A stretch of 39,514 bases of DNA from Microcoleus sp. LEGE 07076 (GTDB lineage: Bacteria; Cyanobacteriota; Cyanobacteriia; Cyanobacteriales; Microcoleaceae), in contig NZ_JADEWV010000044.1 in assembly GCF_015207455.1 (NCBI RefSeq), forward strand, positions 1 to 39,514. Direction: 5' to 3'. How positions within the stretch are numbered: position 1 is the first letter of the stretch; each line of letters starts with the position of its first letter. Of the stretch, positions 17,279 to 25,009 are shown piece after piece. The notes below the pieces were generated by a model. The model was given only the letters and a program-made list of their open reading frames with translations, did not search any database and was not told the DNA's origin. A program made the translations under genes and the position numbers.

Positions 17279-17584
17279 ATGATTGAAGAAATCCGCAATA
17301 AAATTGTTCAAAGCCAGTTTGAGTTCTCACAGCACGCTCTGAATCAAAGCATCGTCCGCCAGATCGGGGTGCAAGAACTGCGCGACGCTATTTCAAGCGG
17401 TGAAGTTATCGAAGATTATCCAGACGACAAATATGGCCCAAGCTGCCTGATACTGGGTTTTACCCTAGCAGCTCGACCTTTGCACATCCAGTGTAGTTAT
17501 CCATCCCGCCCTTTGATAAAAATTATTACCCTATACGAACCGAACCCCGAACTGTGGATGAATTTCAAAGTTAGGAGAACTTAA
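17279..17584 (+). CDS. DUF4258 family protein, probable toxin
   Basis: A 101-residue protein. FEFSQHALNQSIVRQIGVQE (14-33) is the DUF4258 opening. The strands GPSCLILGF, LHIQCSY and IKIITLYEPNPELW follow. DUF4258 proteins have a RelE/ParE-like small fold and are often found beside YgiT/MqsA-type antitoxins. The next gene begins two bases after this stop codon and is of that type, so the pair is read as a toxin-antitoxin module (inference from family and context). The order is toxin first, as in MqsRA. No Shine-Dalgarno sequence is obvious. It may act on RNA, but no catalytic residues were proven. Confidence 0.85.
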   Translation: MIEEIRNKIVQSQFEFSQHALNQSIVRQIGVQELRDAISSGEVIEDYPDDKYGPSCLILGFTLAARPLHIQCSYPSRPLIKIITLYEPNPELWMNFKVRRT

Positions 17585-17585
17585 A

Positions 17586-17810
17586 ATGAGCAATGAAGTC
17601 TGGAACGAAACCCTAATCGAACAAAGAGTTAATTATACTCTGGAATTAGATGGAAATTTTATCATTATTGAAAATGTGCCAGCCCGATTGTGTGTAGAAA
17701 CAGGAGAGCGTTTTTTCTCACCAGAAACAGTAGAGCGACTACAACAAATTATCGGGAAAGGAAAACAGCCAAGTCGCACGCTGGAAGTTCCTGTTTATGA
17801 GTTTGTGTAA
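17586..17810 (+). CDS. YgiT/MqsA-like antitoxin lacking the zinc finger
   Basis: A 74-residue protein. The core YTLELDGNFIIIENVPARLC (17-36), then GERFFSPETVERLQQII, is the YgiT-type pattern that normally follows an N-terminal zinc finger. Here the first CxxC pair is missing and the second is reduced to a single C36 (CVETGE), so zinc cannot be bound in the usual way. There is no C-terminal helix-turn-helix domain of the full MqsA type, only PVYEF at the end. It directly follows the DUF4258 gene and is presumed to neutralise it. AGGAG lies nine bases before the ATG. Autoregulation is uncertain without the DNA-binding domain. Confidence 0.85.
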   Translation: MSNEVWNETLIEQRVNYTLELDGNFIIIENVPARLCVETGERFFSPETVERLQQIIGKGKQPSRTLEVPVYEFV

Positions 17811-17837
17811 TTAGCGGATCGAGAGTCAGTGTAGGTA

Positions 17838-19283
17838 ATGTCATCGCAACTTTTAAAAGATCGTTCTCAGGCTCTGGAGTTGCTTGAAATCGCCGACAGT
17901 CATCTAAAGTTGGAACAAATCGAGCAAGCTCAAGAATTTTTTGCGAGAGCTTTTCAGATAGCCCAAGCATTCCCAAATAACATTCCTAAAGCTTTGCCTA
18001 AAACCTCATTTTCTGTAAGAGAGCAAGTGTTAGATTTGTTCCTCCGCAGTTATGCTAAAGTAGAAAACTACGGCTCTGCTGTTCGGGTGGCACGAGGCAT
18101 AGAAGATGAGGATTTTCAAGCTTGCGCGTTAAGTGCGATCGCGTCTCAAGTTGCAGCATCGGGACAACCTGACTCGGCTCTGAGTATTGCCCAAACAATA
18201 GAAAGTAACTATTATAAAGCTATGGCTTTGATTTCTATTTCTCGCAGCTACGGTAACACAGAACAAACGAGCAAAGCTGCTGAGGTATTGACTCAAATCA
18301 TCAGAATTGCTTGGGTCATCAAAAACGATCCATATCCAGCTTGGATGTTAACTCATCTCTCCTACTATGTCCAGGAAAAATTAGGACAGTTAGATACAGC
18401 TTTTGAGATGGCCCAACTGGTAGAAAATGACAGTGACAAAGCCTGGATTTTAAATCGGGTCGCCAGAAAATATGCTAAAATAGGGCAATTCGATCGAGCC
18501 ATCCAGATTGCTGAAATAATAATAGACAATGAGGAAAAAGAATTAGCTCTAGCTTGGATCGCTGATGAATATGCAAAAGCCGGACAATCGGATGCAGCCT
18601 TGAAAATTGTTGCAACCATAGATAATGACTGGAAAAACTCACCCTTAATTCAAATTGTCAAAAATTATGTCGCCGCCGGACAATTTGAACAGGCAAAGGA
18701 AATTGCAGAAATGATAAAAGATCCAGATGATGAGGATGAGAATGATTGGAAATGGGAGGCAATGAGGGATATAGCTGGCGGTTATGCTAAAGCGGGGCAA
18801 TTTGACAAAGCACTTGAATTTGCAGAAAATTTAGAGAACGAATATCACAAAGACGAAGCGTTATGGGCAATTGCTTACCGCTATGCTGAACTAGGACAAT
18901 TTGAGTCGATTATTAAAATGGCTCCAGCTTCTATTTCTGCCGGTGACGATCCATTAGCGGTAATCGCGGAATTGATGGTCTCCCAAGAATTAGAATGCGA
19001 TCGAATTATAGCAATTACTAAAACCTTAGAGAACGAATTTGATCAAAGAGCGTTGTTAAGGTCGATTATTTATCAATATGCAAATACCGAAAATAATTCA
19101 GATAAAATTATCAAATTTGCTCGCTCTGCAACTGATGAATCAATCAAATATGTAGCATTGGAGCATCTGGCTAAAAGCTACGTGGAAGCAAAAGATTACG
19201 ATCGAGTTTTGGAAATTGCTAAAAGCATAGGGCTAGAAAAAGTGAGAGTTACCTCTTGGAAATATATTATTCCTCCGAGCTGA
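17838..19283 (+). CDS. Helical-repeat (TPR/solenoid-like) protein
   Basis: A 481-residue cytosolic protein made of about a dozen degenerate 33-38-residue helical repeats. Each follows the consensus YA..GQFD.AL.IA..I.....K..AL..IA (for example AKAGQSDAALKIVATIDNDW and AKAGQFDKALEFAENLENEY). This is an alpha-alpha solenoid suited to protein binding; similar repeat proteins are common in filamentous cyanobacteria. No signal peptide, membrane span or enzyme motif is present. It starts 27 bases after the antitoxin stop and could be co-transcribed with that module, though a functional link is unproven. An acidic stretch (DPDDEDENDW) lies near residue 295. Confidence 0.88.
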   Translation: MSSQLLKDRSQALELLEIADSHLKLEQIEQAQEFFARAFQIAQAFPNNIPKALPKTSFSVREQVLDLFLRSYAKVENYGSAVRVARGIEDEDFQACALSAIASQVAASGQPDSALSIAQTIESNYYKAMALISISRSYGNTEQTSKAAEVLTQIIRIAWVIKNDPYPAWMLTHLSYYVQEKLGQLDTAFEMAQLVENDSDKAWILNRVARKYAKIGQFDRAIQIAEIIIDNEEKELALAWIADEYAKAGQSDAALKIVATIDNDWKNSPLIQIVKNYVAAGQFEQAKEIAEMIKDPDDEDENDWKWEAMRDIAGGYAKAGQFDKALEFAENLENEYHKDEALWAIAYRYAELGQFESIIKMAPASISAGDDPLAVIAELMVSQELECDRIIAITKTLENEFDQRALLRSIIYQYANTENNSDKIIKFARSATDESIKYVALEHLAKSYVEAKDYDRVLEIAKSIGLEKVRVTSWKYIIPPS

Positions 19284-19593
19284 TAAAGTTAGTGATTTTC
19301 CAGAATAATTTTTGCGAGATAATTTTTTCAGCATGATGACGCATCAAGGGAAAACGAAGGGCGATCGAACGATCGAACTTAACACCTTTTCTAAATGGGG
19401 AGCATTTTTTGCCAAACTTGGAGCTGGTTCGCGCTCTTTCAAAACGGGCTGACACTCACAGGTCCCGGCCCCTACCAACTGTGACTGTCAACTATCAACG
19501 ATCGACTGTTTATCAAAAATTCATCCTTTGTGCAGATGGAAATTATGACTCCAACAATGAGAAAATAATATTAGCGTTACCCTATTTTTAGCG
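19284..19593. other. Intergenic stretch after the solenoid gene
   Basis: No gene is supported. It includes a doubled CGATCGAA unit near 19362-19379 and short GTCAACT-like heptamer remnants near 19486-19507. The open frames across it are low-complexity shadows. Confidence 0.5.
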
Positions 19594-20694
19594 ATGACAA
19601 ACCGAGTTTTGATTGTCGGCGGGCGGGGACGAATTGGCAACAGCGTTGCTCAAGACCTTGTTACCCACACCGACGCAGAAATTACTATTACCGGACGCGA
19701 CCCTAATGGCTCTCTTCCACCAGAGTTGCCGCCGGAGCGATCGCGCTATTTAGCTTTAGATTTAGCAGACAGTGCAGCCCTGCACCAAGCTGTTTCATCC
19801 TCTAACCTGGTAGTTCACAGTGCCGGGCCTTTTCACTACCGAGACGCTGGCGTATTGAAAACTTGCATAGAAGCAGGTGTTAATTATACCGATGTCAGCG
19901 ACAGCCGCAGTTTTACTCGCAGAGCCTTAGAATATCGGGAAAAAGCCAACAATTCTGGGGTAACAGCGATTATTAACACGGGCATTTTTCCGGGAGTTTC
20001 TAATAGCATGGTGCGCCGAGATGTCGAGCAGTTAGATACAGCAGAACAGATCCATTTGAGTTACGTTGTCGGCGGTTCTGGCGGTGCTGGTGTCACGGTG
20101 ATGCGGACTACTTTCTTAGGTTTGCAAACTCCTTTTGAGGTTTGGATGGATGGCAAACTACAGCAGATAAAACCTTATACCGATCGCGAAACGATAGAAT
20201 TTCCCGAACCCTACGGCAAAACAGGCGTTTACTGGTTCGATATGCCGGAAGCAATTACTTTGCCCGAAACTTTCCCCGTGAAAACAGTTATTACTAAATT
20301 CGGTACTTCTCCAGACCTTTACAATCACCTGACTTGGTTTGTTGCCAAATACTGGCCCGATAGCTGGCTGAAAAATCCTTCGGTGATTGAGTTTTTGTCT
20401 TATGTCAGCTACGGGATGACTGCTGTTAGCAATAATTTTAGCGGTGTTGGCGTGGCAGTGCGATCGCAAGTGACCGGCATCAAAAACGGTAAACCAGCCA
20501 AAGTTCGATCGACAGCGGTACACCCAAATGCTGCTACAGCTACGGGCATCGGTACTGGCAGCATCGCTCAATTGATGTTGGAAGGCAAACTGGCAAAACC
20601 AGGCGTTTGGTCGGTAGAGCAAGCTCTTTCTACCGAACTATTTGAAGAAGCTATAGAAAGCCGAAATCTGAACATAGAGCAGGTTGTTTTGTAG
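19594..20694 (+). CDS. Saccharopine-dehydrogenase-like NAD(P)-binding oxidoreductase
   Basis: A 366-residue protein. The N-terminal Rossmann fold shows LIVGGRGRIGNSVAQDL (6-22), ITITGRDP (strand 2, about 31-38) and LVVHSAGPFHYRDAGVL (the NAD-ring loop). The C-terminal half holds the saccharopine-dehydrogenase-like catalytic domain, with GIFPGVSNSMVRRDVEQL in the middle. Such cyanobacterial and plant proteins are annotated as saccharopine dehydrogenase or trans-acting enoyl reductase relatives. The true substrate is unknown, and lysine degradation is unlikely from this alone. The last 30 residues (GVWSVEQALSTELFEEAIE) match the family end. It is a single gene with no Shine-Dalgarno sequence, and repeats follow it. 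Confidence 0.9.
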   Translation: MTNRVLIVGGRGRIGNSVAQDLVTHTDAEITITGRDPNGSLPPELPPERSRYLALDLADSAALHQAVSSSNLVVHSAGPFHYRDAGVLKTCIEAGVNYTDVSDSRSFTRRALEYREKANNSGVTAIINTGIFPGVSNSMVRRDVEQLDTAEQIHLSYVVGGSGGAGVTVMRTTFLGLQTPFEVWMDGKLQQIKPYTDRETIEFPEPYGKTGVYWFDMPEAITLPETFPVKTVITKFGTSPDLYNHLTWFVAKYWPDSWLKNPSVIEFLSYVSYGMTAVSNNFSGVGVAVRSQVTGIKNGKPAKVRSTAVHPNAATATGIGTGSIAQLMLEGKLAKPGVWSVEQALSTELFEEAIESRNLNIEQVVL

Positions 20695-20823
20695 TTATAA
20701 CGGGTTTTTACAGCTAGTTTAGATGTTTGGTAAACAAGCTTTCTATACGAACTGTTTTCGGCGCGAAGAATAGGCAGGACGGCTGTTTCATAAATGAAGA
20801 GAAAATATATAATTTCTCAGAAA

Positions 20824-20980
20824 GATGAGGTACCGTTGGCAAAACTGTTCTCCGTGGGCATACCTCACACCTAACTGAGAACCGCTATAGCATTTCGAGC
20901 GTAACATGAGGTGCCAAGCAGGCAAAACTGGCAAAACTGGCAAAACTGGGCATACCTCACACCTAACTGAGAACCGCTAT
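20824..20980. repeat. Tandem palindromic element (GAACCGCTAT family), two copies
   Basis: The copies at 20824-20888 (partial) and 20887-20980 share GGCATACCTCACACCTAACT and the end GAGAACCGCTAT. The full copy can fold: outer ATAGC with GCTAT, inner ATGAGGTGCC with GGCATACCTCA. Its apex holds a 9-base tandem repeat (GGCAAAACT, three units). A third copy in reverse orientation lies at 27913-27997. Confidence 0.75.
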
Positions 20981-21090
20981 TAACAGAAGAGAAAAAAAGA
21001 GTAAGGGTTGGCAATTGATGGGAAAACCGCTAGATGAGGTTTTTTGCAGGAATTGCGATCGCCCTTGATACCAATTATGGCTTTAATATC

Positions 21091-21146
21091 CTCAGTCGGC
21101 ACAGGCGGACGAAAGTTTGACGGCAGACGCGGTTCCAACCGCTGAC
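21091..21146. repeat. Degenerate copy of the GCGGTTGAAACCGC element
   Basis: The blocks CAGTC.GCA.AGGCGGAC and AGACGCGGTT.CAACCGC match the right half of the element at 34738-34870 in the same order and spacing, with several substitutions. Confidence 0.6.
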
Positions 21147-21353
21147 TCTTATCTAATCTATCTTTTGGTAGAAGTAATCTTAACGAGCAGGGGCCTAATA
21201 TATTCGACATCACTAGAAACATCCCTTTTGGCTCGATCGACATAGGGTAGCTGCAACCAAGATTGCGCCTTAACCAAAGTTCTTGATGCGCGATCGCACT
21301 GAAGGGGCGACAACCACCATAGTTTTTGCGAAACAATACGAGGAGACGTTGAT

Positions 21354-21710
21354 ATGAAGCGGGTTTTAAAAGCTCTAGGGCAAACATTGAGTCAAAGCAT
21401 TTTGCTGATCTGTACGCTGGCTTTCATTGGTTTAGTAGGTATAGCGGTAGCACCCAATCAGGCTGCTTACGCAGCAGGTCAATACAGCAGTCAGGCGCAA
21501 CAGTCAGCTAAAATCACTGACCCCGCAGAAAGTTTCGAGGATCTCAATCCCCAAGCAGCTTACGAAGATATAGTCAAAACAGCTCAAAATCCTGCCAAGG
21601 TCGAGAAGGTTTACGACGAAAGTTTAAAGGAATACAACGAAGAACACCCGCAAGAAAACATTGTTCAAAAAGCTGAAGAGCTGATCGAAAAAGTCACGGG
21701 TCAAGAATAA
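21354..21710 (+). CDS. Small exported or membrane-anchored protein, cyanobacterial
   Basis: A 118-residue protein. The hydrophobic segment SILLICTLAFIGLVGIAVAP (15-34) ends in AAYAA, a likely signal-peptidase site near residue 41. The mature part is hydrophilic and charged (AESFEDLNPQAAYEDIVKTA; EKVYDESLKEYNEEHPQENI), predicted helical, and has no cysteines. Similar short lumenal or periplasmic proteins of unknown role are common in cyanobacteria. GAGGAGA is present upstream, and a strong terminator lies about 100 bases downstream, so the gene is monocistronic. Function unknown. Confidence 0.85.
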   Translation: MKRVLKALGQTLSQSILLICTLAFIGLVGIAVAPNQAAYAAGQYSSQAQQSAKITDPAESFEDLNPQAAYEDIVKTAQNPAKVEKVYDESLKEYNEEHPQENIVQKAEELIEKVTGQE

Positions 21711-21805
21711 ATTAACAATTTTCTATCTAACTCAAGTTGCTAAATACGGAGCTTCGGTGAGGACACAATAGAGGATCGCTCAAAACTCGCTTGAACCTAA
21801 TTATG

Positions 21806-21836
21806 TAAGGTGTGCAGCAGCGCACCTTATTTTTTT
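21806..21836 (+). terminator. Intrinsic terminator of the small exported protein gene
   Basis: The 9-bp stem AAGGTGTGC/GCGCACCTT (one G.U pair) has a 4-base loop AGCA and is followed by A and seven T. It has the textbook rho-independent form. Confidence 0.9.
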
Positions 21837-21857
21837 GTAGTAGCGTGTTCAACCACT

Positions 21858-21917
21858 TGAATCGATCGCGATTAGCATTGGAAGCATGAACTTGCGATGC
21901 TAATCGCGATCGATTCA
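21858..21917. repeat. Perfect 21-bp inverted repeat
   Basis: Arms 21858-21878 and 21897-21917 are perfect reverse complements around an 18-base loop. The stem contains CGATCGCGATTAGCAT, related to the HIP1 octamer. There is no T-tract, so it is more likely a dispersed palindrome than a second terminator. Confidence 0.88.
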
Positions 21918-22131
21918 GACCGCTTTTCGAGACTGTCGCACGCTCAATGATTCAAATATATAATTCCGATACAATTGGAAACGATATGATTCGTTCCGTC
22001 CAAGAGATTTTTCCACTTGCCCTTCTCGATATTTTTAAACTAACATATTCATCCTTAAGGAAGAGGGATAAATAGGCATTTAAAAGCTAAATTTAATCAG
22101 AGTTTCAGTCAGATAAAAGGGAAAAAATATC

Positions 22132-22653
22132 ATGAGCGATGACAAAAAAACGATAAAGGAACCTGATGCTAACCTAGATCCGATTTCTGGGGAAACCGGA
22201 GCTCATCCAGTCGGAACCGGTATCGGTGCCGCGAGTGCGGGTGCTGCGGGTGCTGCGATTGGCGGTGCTGTCGGCGGGCCTGTAGGAGCTGTTGTGGGCG
22301 CTGTTGTGGGCGCGTTTAGCGGCGGTTTGGCGGGTAAAGGTGTCGCAGAGTCGATCGACCCTACAGTAGAAGATGCTTACTGGCAAAACAACTACAGCTC
22401 CCGTCCTTACGCAGACACGAGCGCGACTTACGACGACTATCAACCTGCATACCGCACCGGCTATGAAGGTTACAGCCGTTACGGCGGTACTGGTAAAAGC
22501 TACAGCGACATCGAAAACGATTTGCAGCGCGACTACGAAACAAATCGCGGTAAGTCGAATATAAGTTGGGAAAAAGCCAAGCACGCCACGCGCGACGCTT
22601 GGGACCGGGTGGAACGCGCTGTTCCTGGCGACATTGACAAAGACGGCCGCTAA
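22132..22653 (+). CDS. Glycine-zipper protein, probably stress-related
   Basis: A 173-residue protein. Residues 22-70 are a glycine zipper rich in Gly/Ala (GAASAGAAGAAIGGAVGG), able to insert in or pack against membranes. A Tyr/Ser-rich middle follows (about 84-123: YDDYQPAYRTGYEGYSRYGG). The C-terminal part, SDIENDLQRDYETNRGKSNI (about 125-144), then AWDRVERAVPGDIDKDGR, is a conserved tail in many bacterial hypothetical proteins tied to general stress. There is no N-terminal signal peptide. GGGAAAAAA lies upstream of the ATG. It is a single gene. Membrane protection under desiccation or osmotic stress is plausible for such proteins but is inference. Confidence 0.82.
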   Translation: MSDDKKTIKEPDANLDPISGETGAHPVGTGIGAASAGAAGAAIGGAVGGPVGAVVGAVVGAFSGGLAGKGVAESIDPTVEDAYWQNNYSSRPYADTSATYDDYQPAYRTGYEGYSRYGGTGKSYSDIENDLQRDYETNRGKSNISWEKAKHATRDAWDRVERAVPGDIDKDGR

Positions 22654-22692
22654 CACCGCCAGTCGATTGAAAAACTGACTCCACAGATGAAT

Positions 22693-22767
22693 CTGGGAGT
22701 TTAACTCTTAGTCTCAAATTTTGGGATATCACCTCGCGAGCGTCGGGGTACGGTATCCGTTTTTTTG
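22693..22767. repeat. Dispersed element, copy 2 (TTTTGGGAT element)
   Basis: Ordered matches to 13065-13141: CTGGGAG, TAACTC, CAAATTTTGGGAT, ACC, GCGTCGGG, GGTATCCGTTT. The hairpin in this copy is CTCGCGAG. It ends in a run of seven T, so on the plus strand it might itself end the glycine-zipper transcript. Confidence 0.55.
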
Positions 22768-22948
22768 CGGGCGAGCAAGTATTTTTGGCTATTGGATGCA
22801 CGCAAACTCGATCGTTCTGGATTTTTTACCCGCGCTGCTGAATCCAGCCAAGTGTTTAAGGTAAAAGAACAGGTTTCTGCATCTGGGACTGTTGTGGATA
22901 TCTAGGACTATTTTCAACGCGAGTTTAGCGAAGTTATTGGGAATTTTG

Positions 22949-22980
22949 TACCCCTCTTTACATCGGGAGGGGTATTTTTA
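22949..22980 (+). terminator. Isolated intrinsic terminator
   Basis: The perfect 8-bp stem TACCCCTC/GAGGGGTA has a 10-base loop and is followed by TTTTTA. No gene ends nearby on the plus strand; the nearest stop is at 22653. Confidence 0.7.
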
Positions 22981-23267
22981 TGCTATGGCAAAATCGCTTT
23001 TTTTAGGAAGCAAGATTTTTCCACGGCTGGTTTTCTGGCTGGGAGCGCAAAAAACTAACAAGGGAATTTGATCTTGATACTTTTTTTTGAGTGCAAGCTT
23101 TACAATTAAACTAATTCAGGACTGATTGCATTAATCGCATATTTCTGTGCTTGTTCGCGAGGCGATAAGCAATCCCAGCAGTGAAAAAAATAGTCGGTTG
23201 CATCAAGTCTTAGTATTGTTAAAAATCTAAATCCTCTGATTCAAAATCGGTATTACTTGTGGACGAA

Positions 23268-24593
23268 ATGTTGGAAATAGCTTGGACGCTCAAGCAAAAT
23301 TTAATTGACTTTGTGATGGATGCTGAGGGAGATTTGGCGGTAGCTTTGGAAGCTTTTGCAGCAGCTCGATCGACGGGCGAGCGCTATGATATTGCTCAGC
23401 AAAATCAGGTGATTGACAGTTTTACGGTTGAAGGTAAAGTCGGAGACACAACCCCGATCGACCTTTTTGTCGAAAGTCAGCCGGATTTAACCGAGATCGA
23501 TATCTGTTTGCTAGAAAGTTGGCGGCACAGAAGTTTCACAGGCTTATTTGAAATTACTAAAATTTCGCCCGACAGCTTTGAACTGATGAACTGGCTGACG
23601 GCAAAGCACTACGCTGTCAAGCCCAACAGCGCTAATTTGCTGGCACAAATGTCTCGCTTGAAGTTAGGAGAAATTTTGGGGGCTCGGATTGCTCCCCTCA
23701 CCGATGACTGGTGGATACTGTCGAGCCCTCCCATCCCGATGGGGAAATTGGGCAAGCCGAAGTTGGCAGTGGCGATCGGCAATTTCAAGCAAAATCACAA
23801 AAATAACCTCTACAGCGATGCGCCAGAATTGTTAGAGCAAGCTTGGCAGTCTGTAGAAGAGTACCACAAGGATTTTACCGAATTTTTTGGCAGCGACGAA
23901 GTGACGCTATCGGGATATCACCTCAACAAACAGTTGGCCCAATTTCAGGAAGCAATCACTAAAAAACGCCTAGCTGACATCGGCATCGATCAAACTAAAT
24001 CTCTGGCGGATATTGTGGAAGATGCCGGAGTCGATCGAGAAGAAATCAAAGCAGCCGCAATCGCAGCAGCAGGCGCCGATGTTAAAGCCGTTGAGGTGGC
24101 GATCTACAGCAATGCTAGTTCAAAAATGGTAGCGCCGAAAGTCGAATTGCCCGATCGCTTCAAAAAAGCCGAACAGGTGACAGCACTTTCTCATCCCCGC
24201 TGGGGACAAACCTTTTTGTCTACCTACAGTCAGTTCACCGAAATGCTGGCTGCAGAAGACTTTTTAACCATTCCCGGTTACGAAAAGCTGGTTCGTAGCT
24301 ATCTAGAAGATCCGGCAATTAATGCCGGGATTTGGCGGCGGTTAGCTCAACTTAATCCAGCCAAATTAGCACAAATTCTGCAAACTGTATTGCAGCGGAC
24401 AGATTTTCACAGCGATCGCGATTTAGATTCTTTGCTGCAAGAGTTTAAAAAACCCTTAGAACCCGAACTCCCGGAAATCGCCAGCGTTCCCCTGCACCTG
24501 CACAACTTATTTCAAGAAGCTTTAGGCGAAGTTCAAAAGTCAAAGCCCAAACCGCAGGACAAAAAGAAAACTTCTAAAGGCTTTAAATCTTGA
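23268..24593 (+). CDS. Conserved hypothetical cyanobacterial protein
   Basis: A 441-residue soluble protein I recognise only as a cyanobacterial conserved hypothetical. It opens with a helical segment (LEIAWTLKQNLIDFVMDAEG). A mixed alpha/beta region includes DWWILSSPPIPMGKLGKPKL (about 145-164) and a later DVKAVEVAIYSN. A helical C-terminal part contains HPRWGQTFLSTYSQFTEMLA, and the tail is lysine-rich (KSKPKPQDKKKTSKGFK). There is no signal peptide, membrane span or known catalytic motif. ATG 23268 is used; a GTG at 23259 would add three residues. A hairpin terminator follows at once, so it is monocistronic. Confidence 0.85.
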   Translation: MLEIAWTLKQNLIDFVMDAEGDLAVALEAFAAARSTGERYDIAQQNQVIDSFTVEGKVGDTTPIDLFVESQPDLTEIDICLLESWRHRSFTGLFEITKISPDSFELMNWLTAKHYAVKPNSANLLAQMSRLKLGEILGARIAPLTDDWWILSSPPIPMGKLGKPKLAVAIGNFKQNHKNNLYSDAPELLEQAWQSVEEYHKDFTEFFGSDEVTLSGYHLNKQLAQFQEAITKKRLADIGIDQTKSLADIVEDAGVDREEIKAAAIAAAGADVKAVEVAIYSNASSKMVAPKVELPDRFKKAEQVTALSHPRWGQTFLSTYSQFTEMLAAEDFLTIPGYEKLVRSYLEDPAINAGIWRRLAQLNPAKLAQILQTVLQRTDFHSDRDLDSLLQEFKKPLEPELPEIASVPLHLHNLFQEALGEVQKSKPKPQDKKKTSKGFKS

Positions 24594-25009
24594 TTGTTTA
24601 CCCGCGAGATCGTCCCGAACTCGCGGGATTTGATTTGAGATTATCTTTGTTCGATCGACCATTATTCCAGTCAAAGCATCTTCGCGCCCGATCGGCACTA
24701 AAAACCAGTAAACCCGCCCCAACCCGCTCAAAACTCGGTCTTTTATTCACAATCGTGCCGCGCCGAGACTCACCCACCAATATCGAGATATAAAAATCAC
24801 AACTATCTTCAGTAATATTACTTAGCCCAATATTTTTTCAAACTTTCTCGCATCACCGATCCCTTTCGCCCCAGGGAATTAGCATCGCCGCCAAGGCTGT
24901 ACAGCTAATCTTGAAGATTTATTTATTTTGATACTTGACCTTAATCATGTGCTACACTTGCAAAATGAATCAAAAAAATTAATTGTCCCCAGTTTGAGCG
25001 CTTACCACA
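24594..25009. other. Intergenic stretch with terminator
   Basis: Apart from the terminator at 24601-24632 I see no gene. A minus-strand frame here is Arg-rich and lacks protein-like order. The last 100 bases are AT-rich leader of the PAS gene, without clear promoter boxes. Confidence 0.5.
24601..24632 (+). terminator. Hairpin terminator after the conserved hypothetical
   Basis: The perfect 8-bp stem CCCGCGAG/CTCGCGGG is followed by ATTTGATTT. It lies eight bases after the stop codon at 24593. Confidence 0.75.

Larger units (their letters stand above)
20695..21353. other. Repeat-rich spacer before the small exported protein gene
   Basis: It contains the tandem palindromic element (20824-20980) and a degenerate copy of the GCGGTTGAAACCGC element (about 21091-21146). 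The last 200 bases precede the gene at 21354 and presumably hold its promoter. GAGGAGA (21340-21346) seven bases before that ATG is a good ribosome binding site. A long minus-strand frame here was rejected because it runs through the repeats. Confidence 0.6.
21711..22131. other. Spacer with terminator and palindrome
   Basis: It carries the terminator at 21806-21836, the 21-bp inverted repeat at 21858-21917 and a short dispersed motif (GGAAACGATATGA at 21977-21989, also at 27433-27445). The rest leads into the glycine-zipper gene; no promoter boxes could be assigned with confidence. Confidence 0.6.
22654..23267. other. Intergenic stretch after the glycine-zipper gene
   Basis: It holds copy 2 of the TTTTGGGAT element (22693-22767) and an isolated terminator hairpin at 22949-22980, about 300 bases after the nearest stop codon. 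No protein-like frame was found between them, so a non-coding transcript ending there is possible. The rest is AT-rich leader of the next gene. Confidence 0.55.

Noticed and set aside
19409-19591. Plus-strand open frame of 60 codons
   Set aside because: It overlaps heptamer remnants and has no protein-like order.
20980-21387. Minus-strand open frame of 135 codons
   Set aside because: It runs through a degenerate copy of the GCGGTTGAAACCGC repeat and overlaps the ribosome binding site and start of the plus-strand gene at 21354. Its composition is not protein-like.
24598-24780. Minus-strand open frame of 60 codons
   Set aside because: It is Arg/Ser-rich, overlaps the terminator of the plus-strand gene and has no ribosome binding site.
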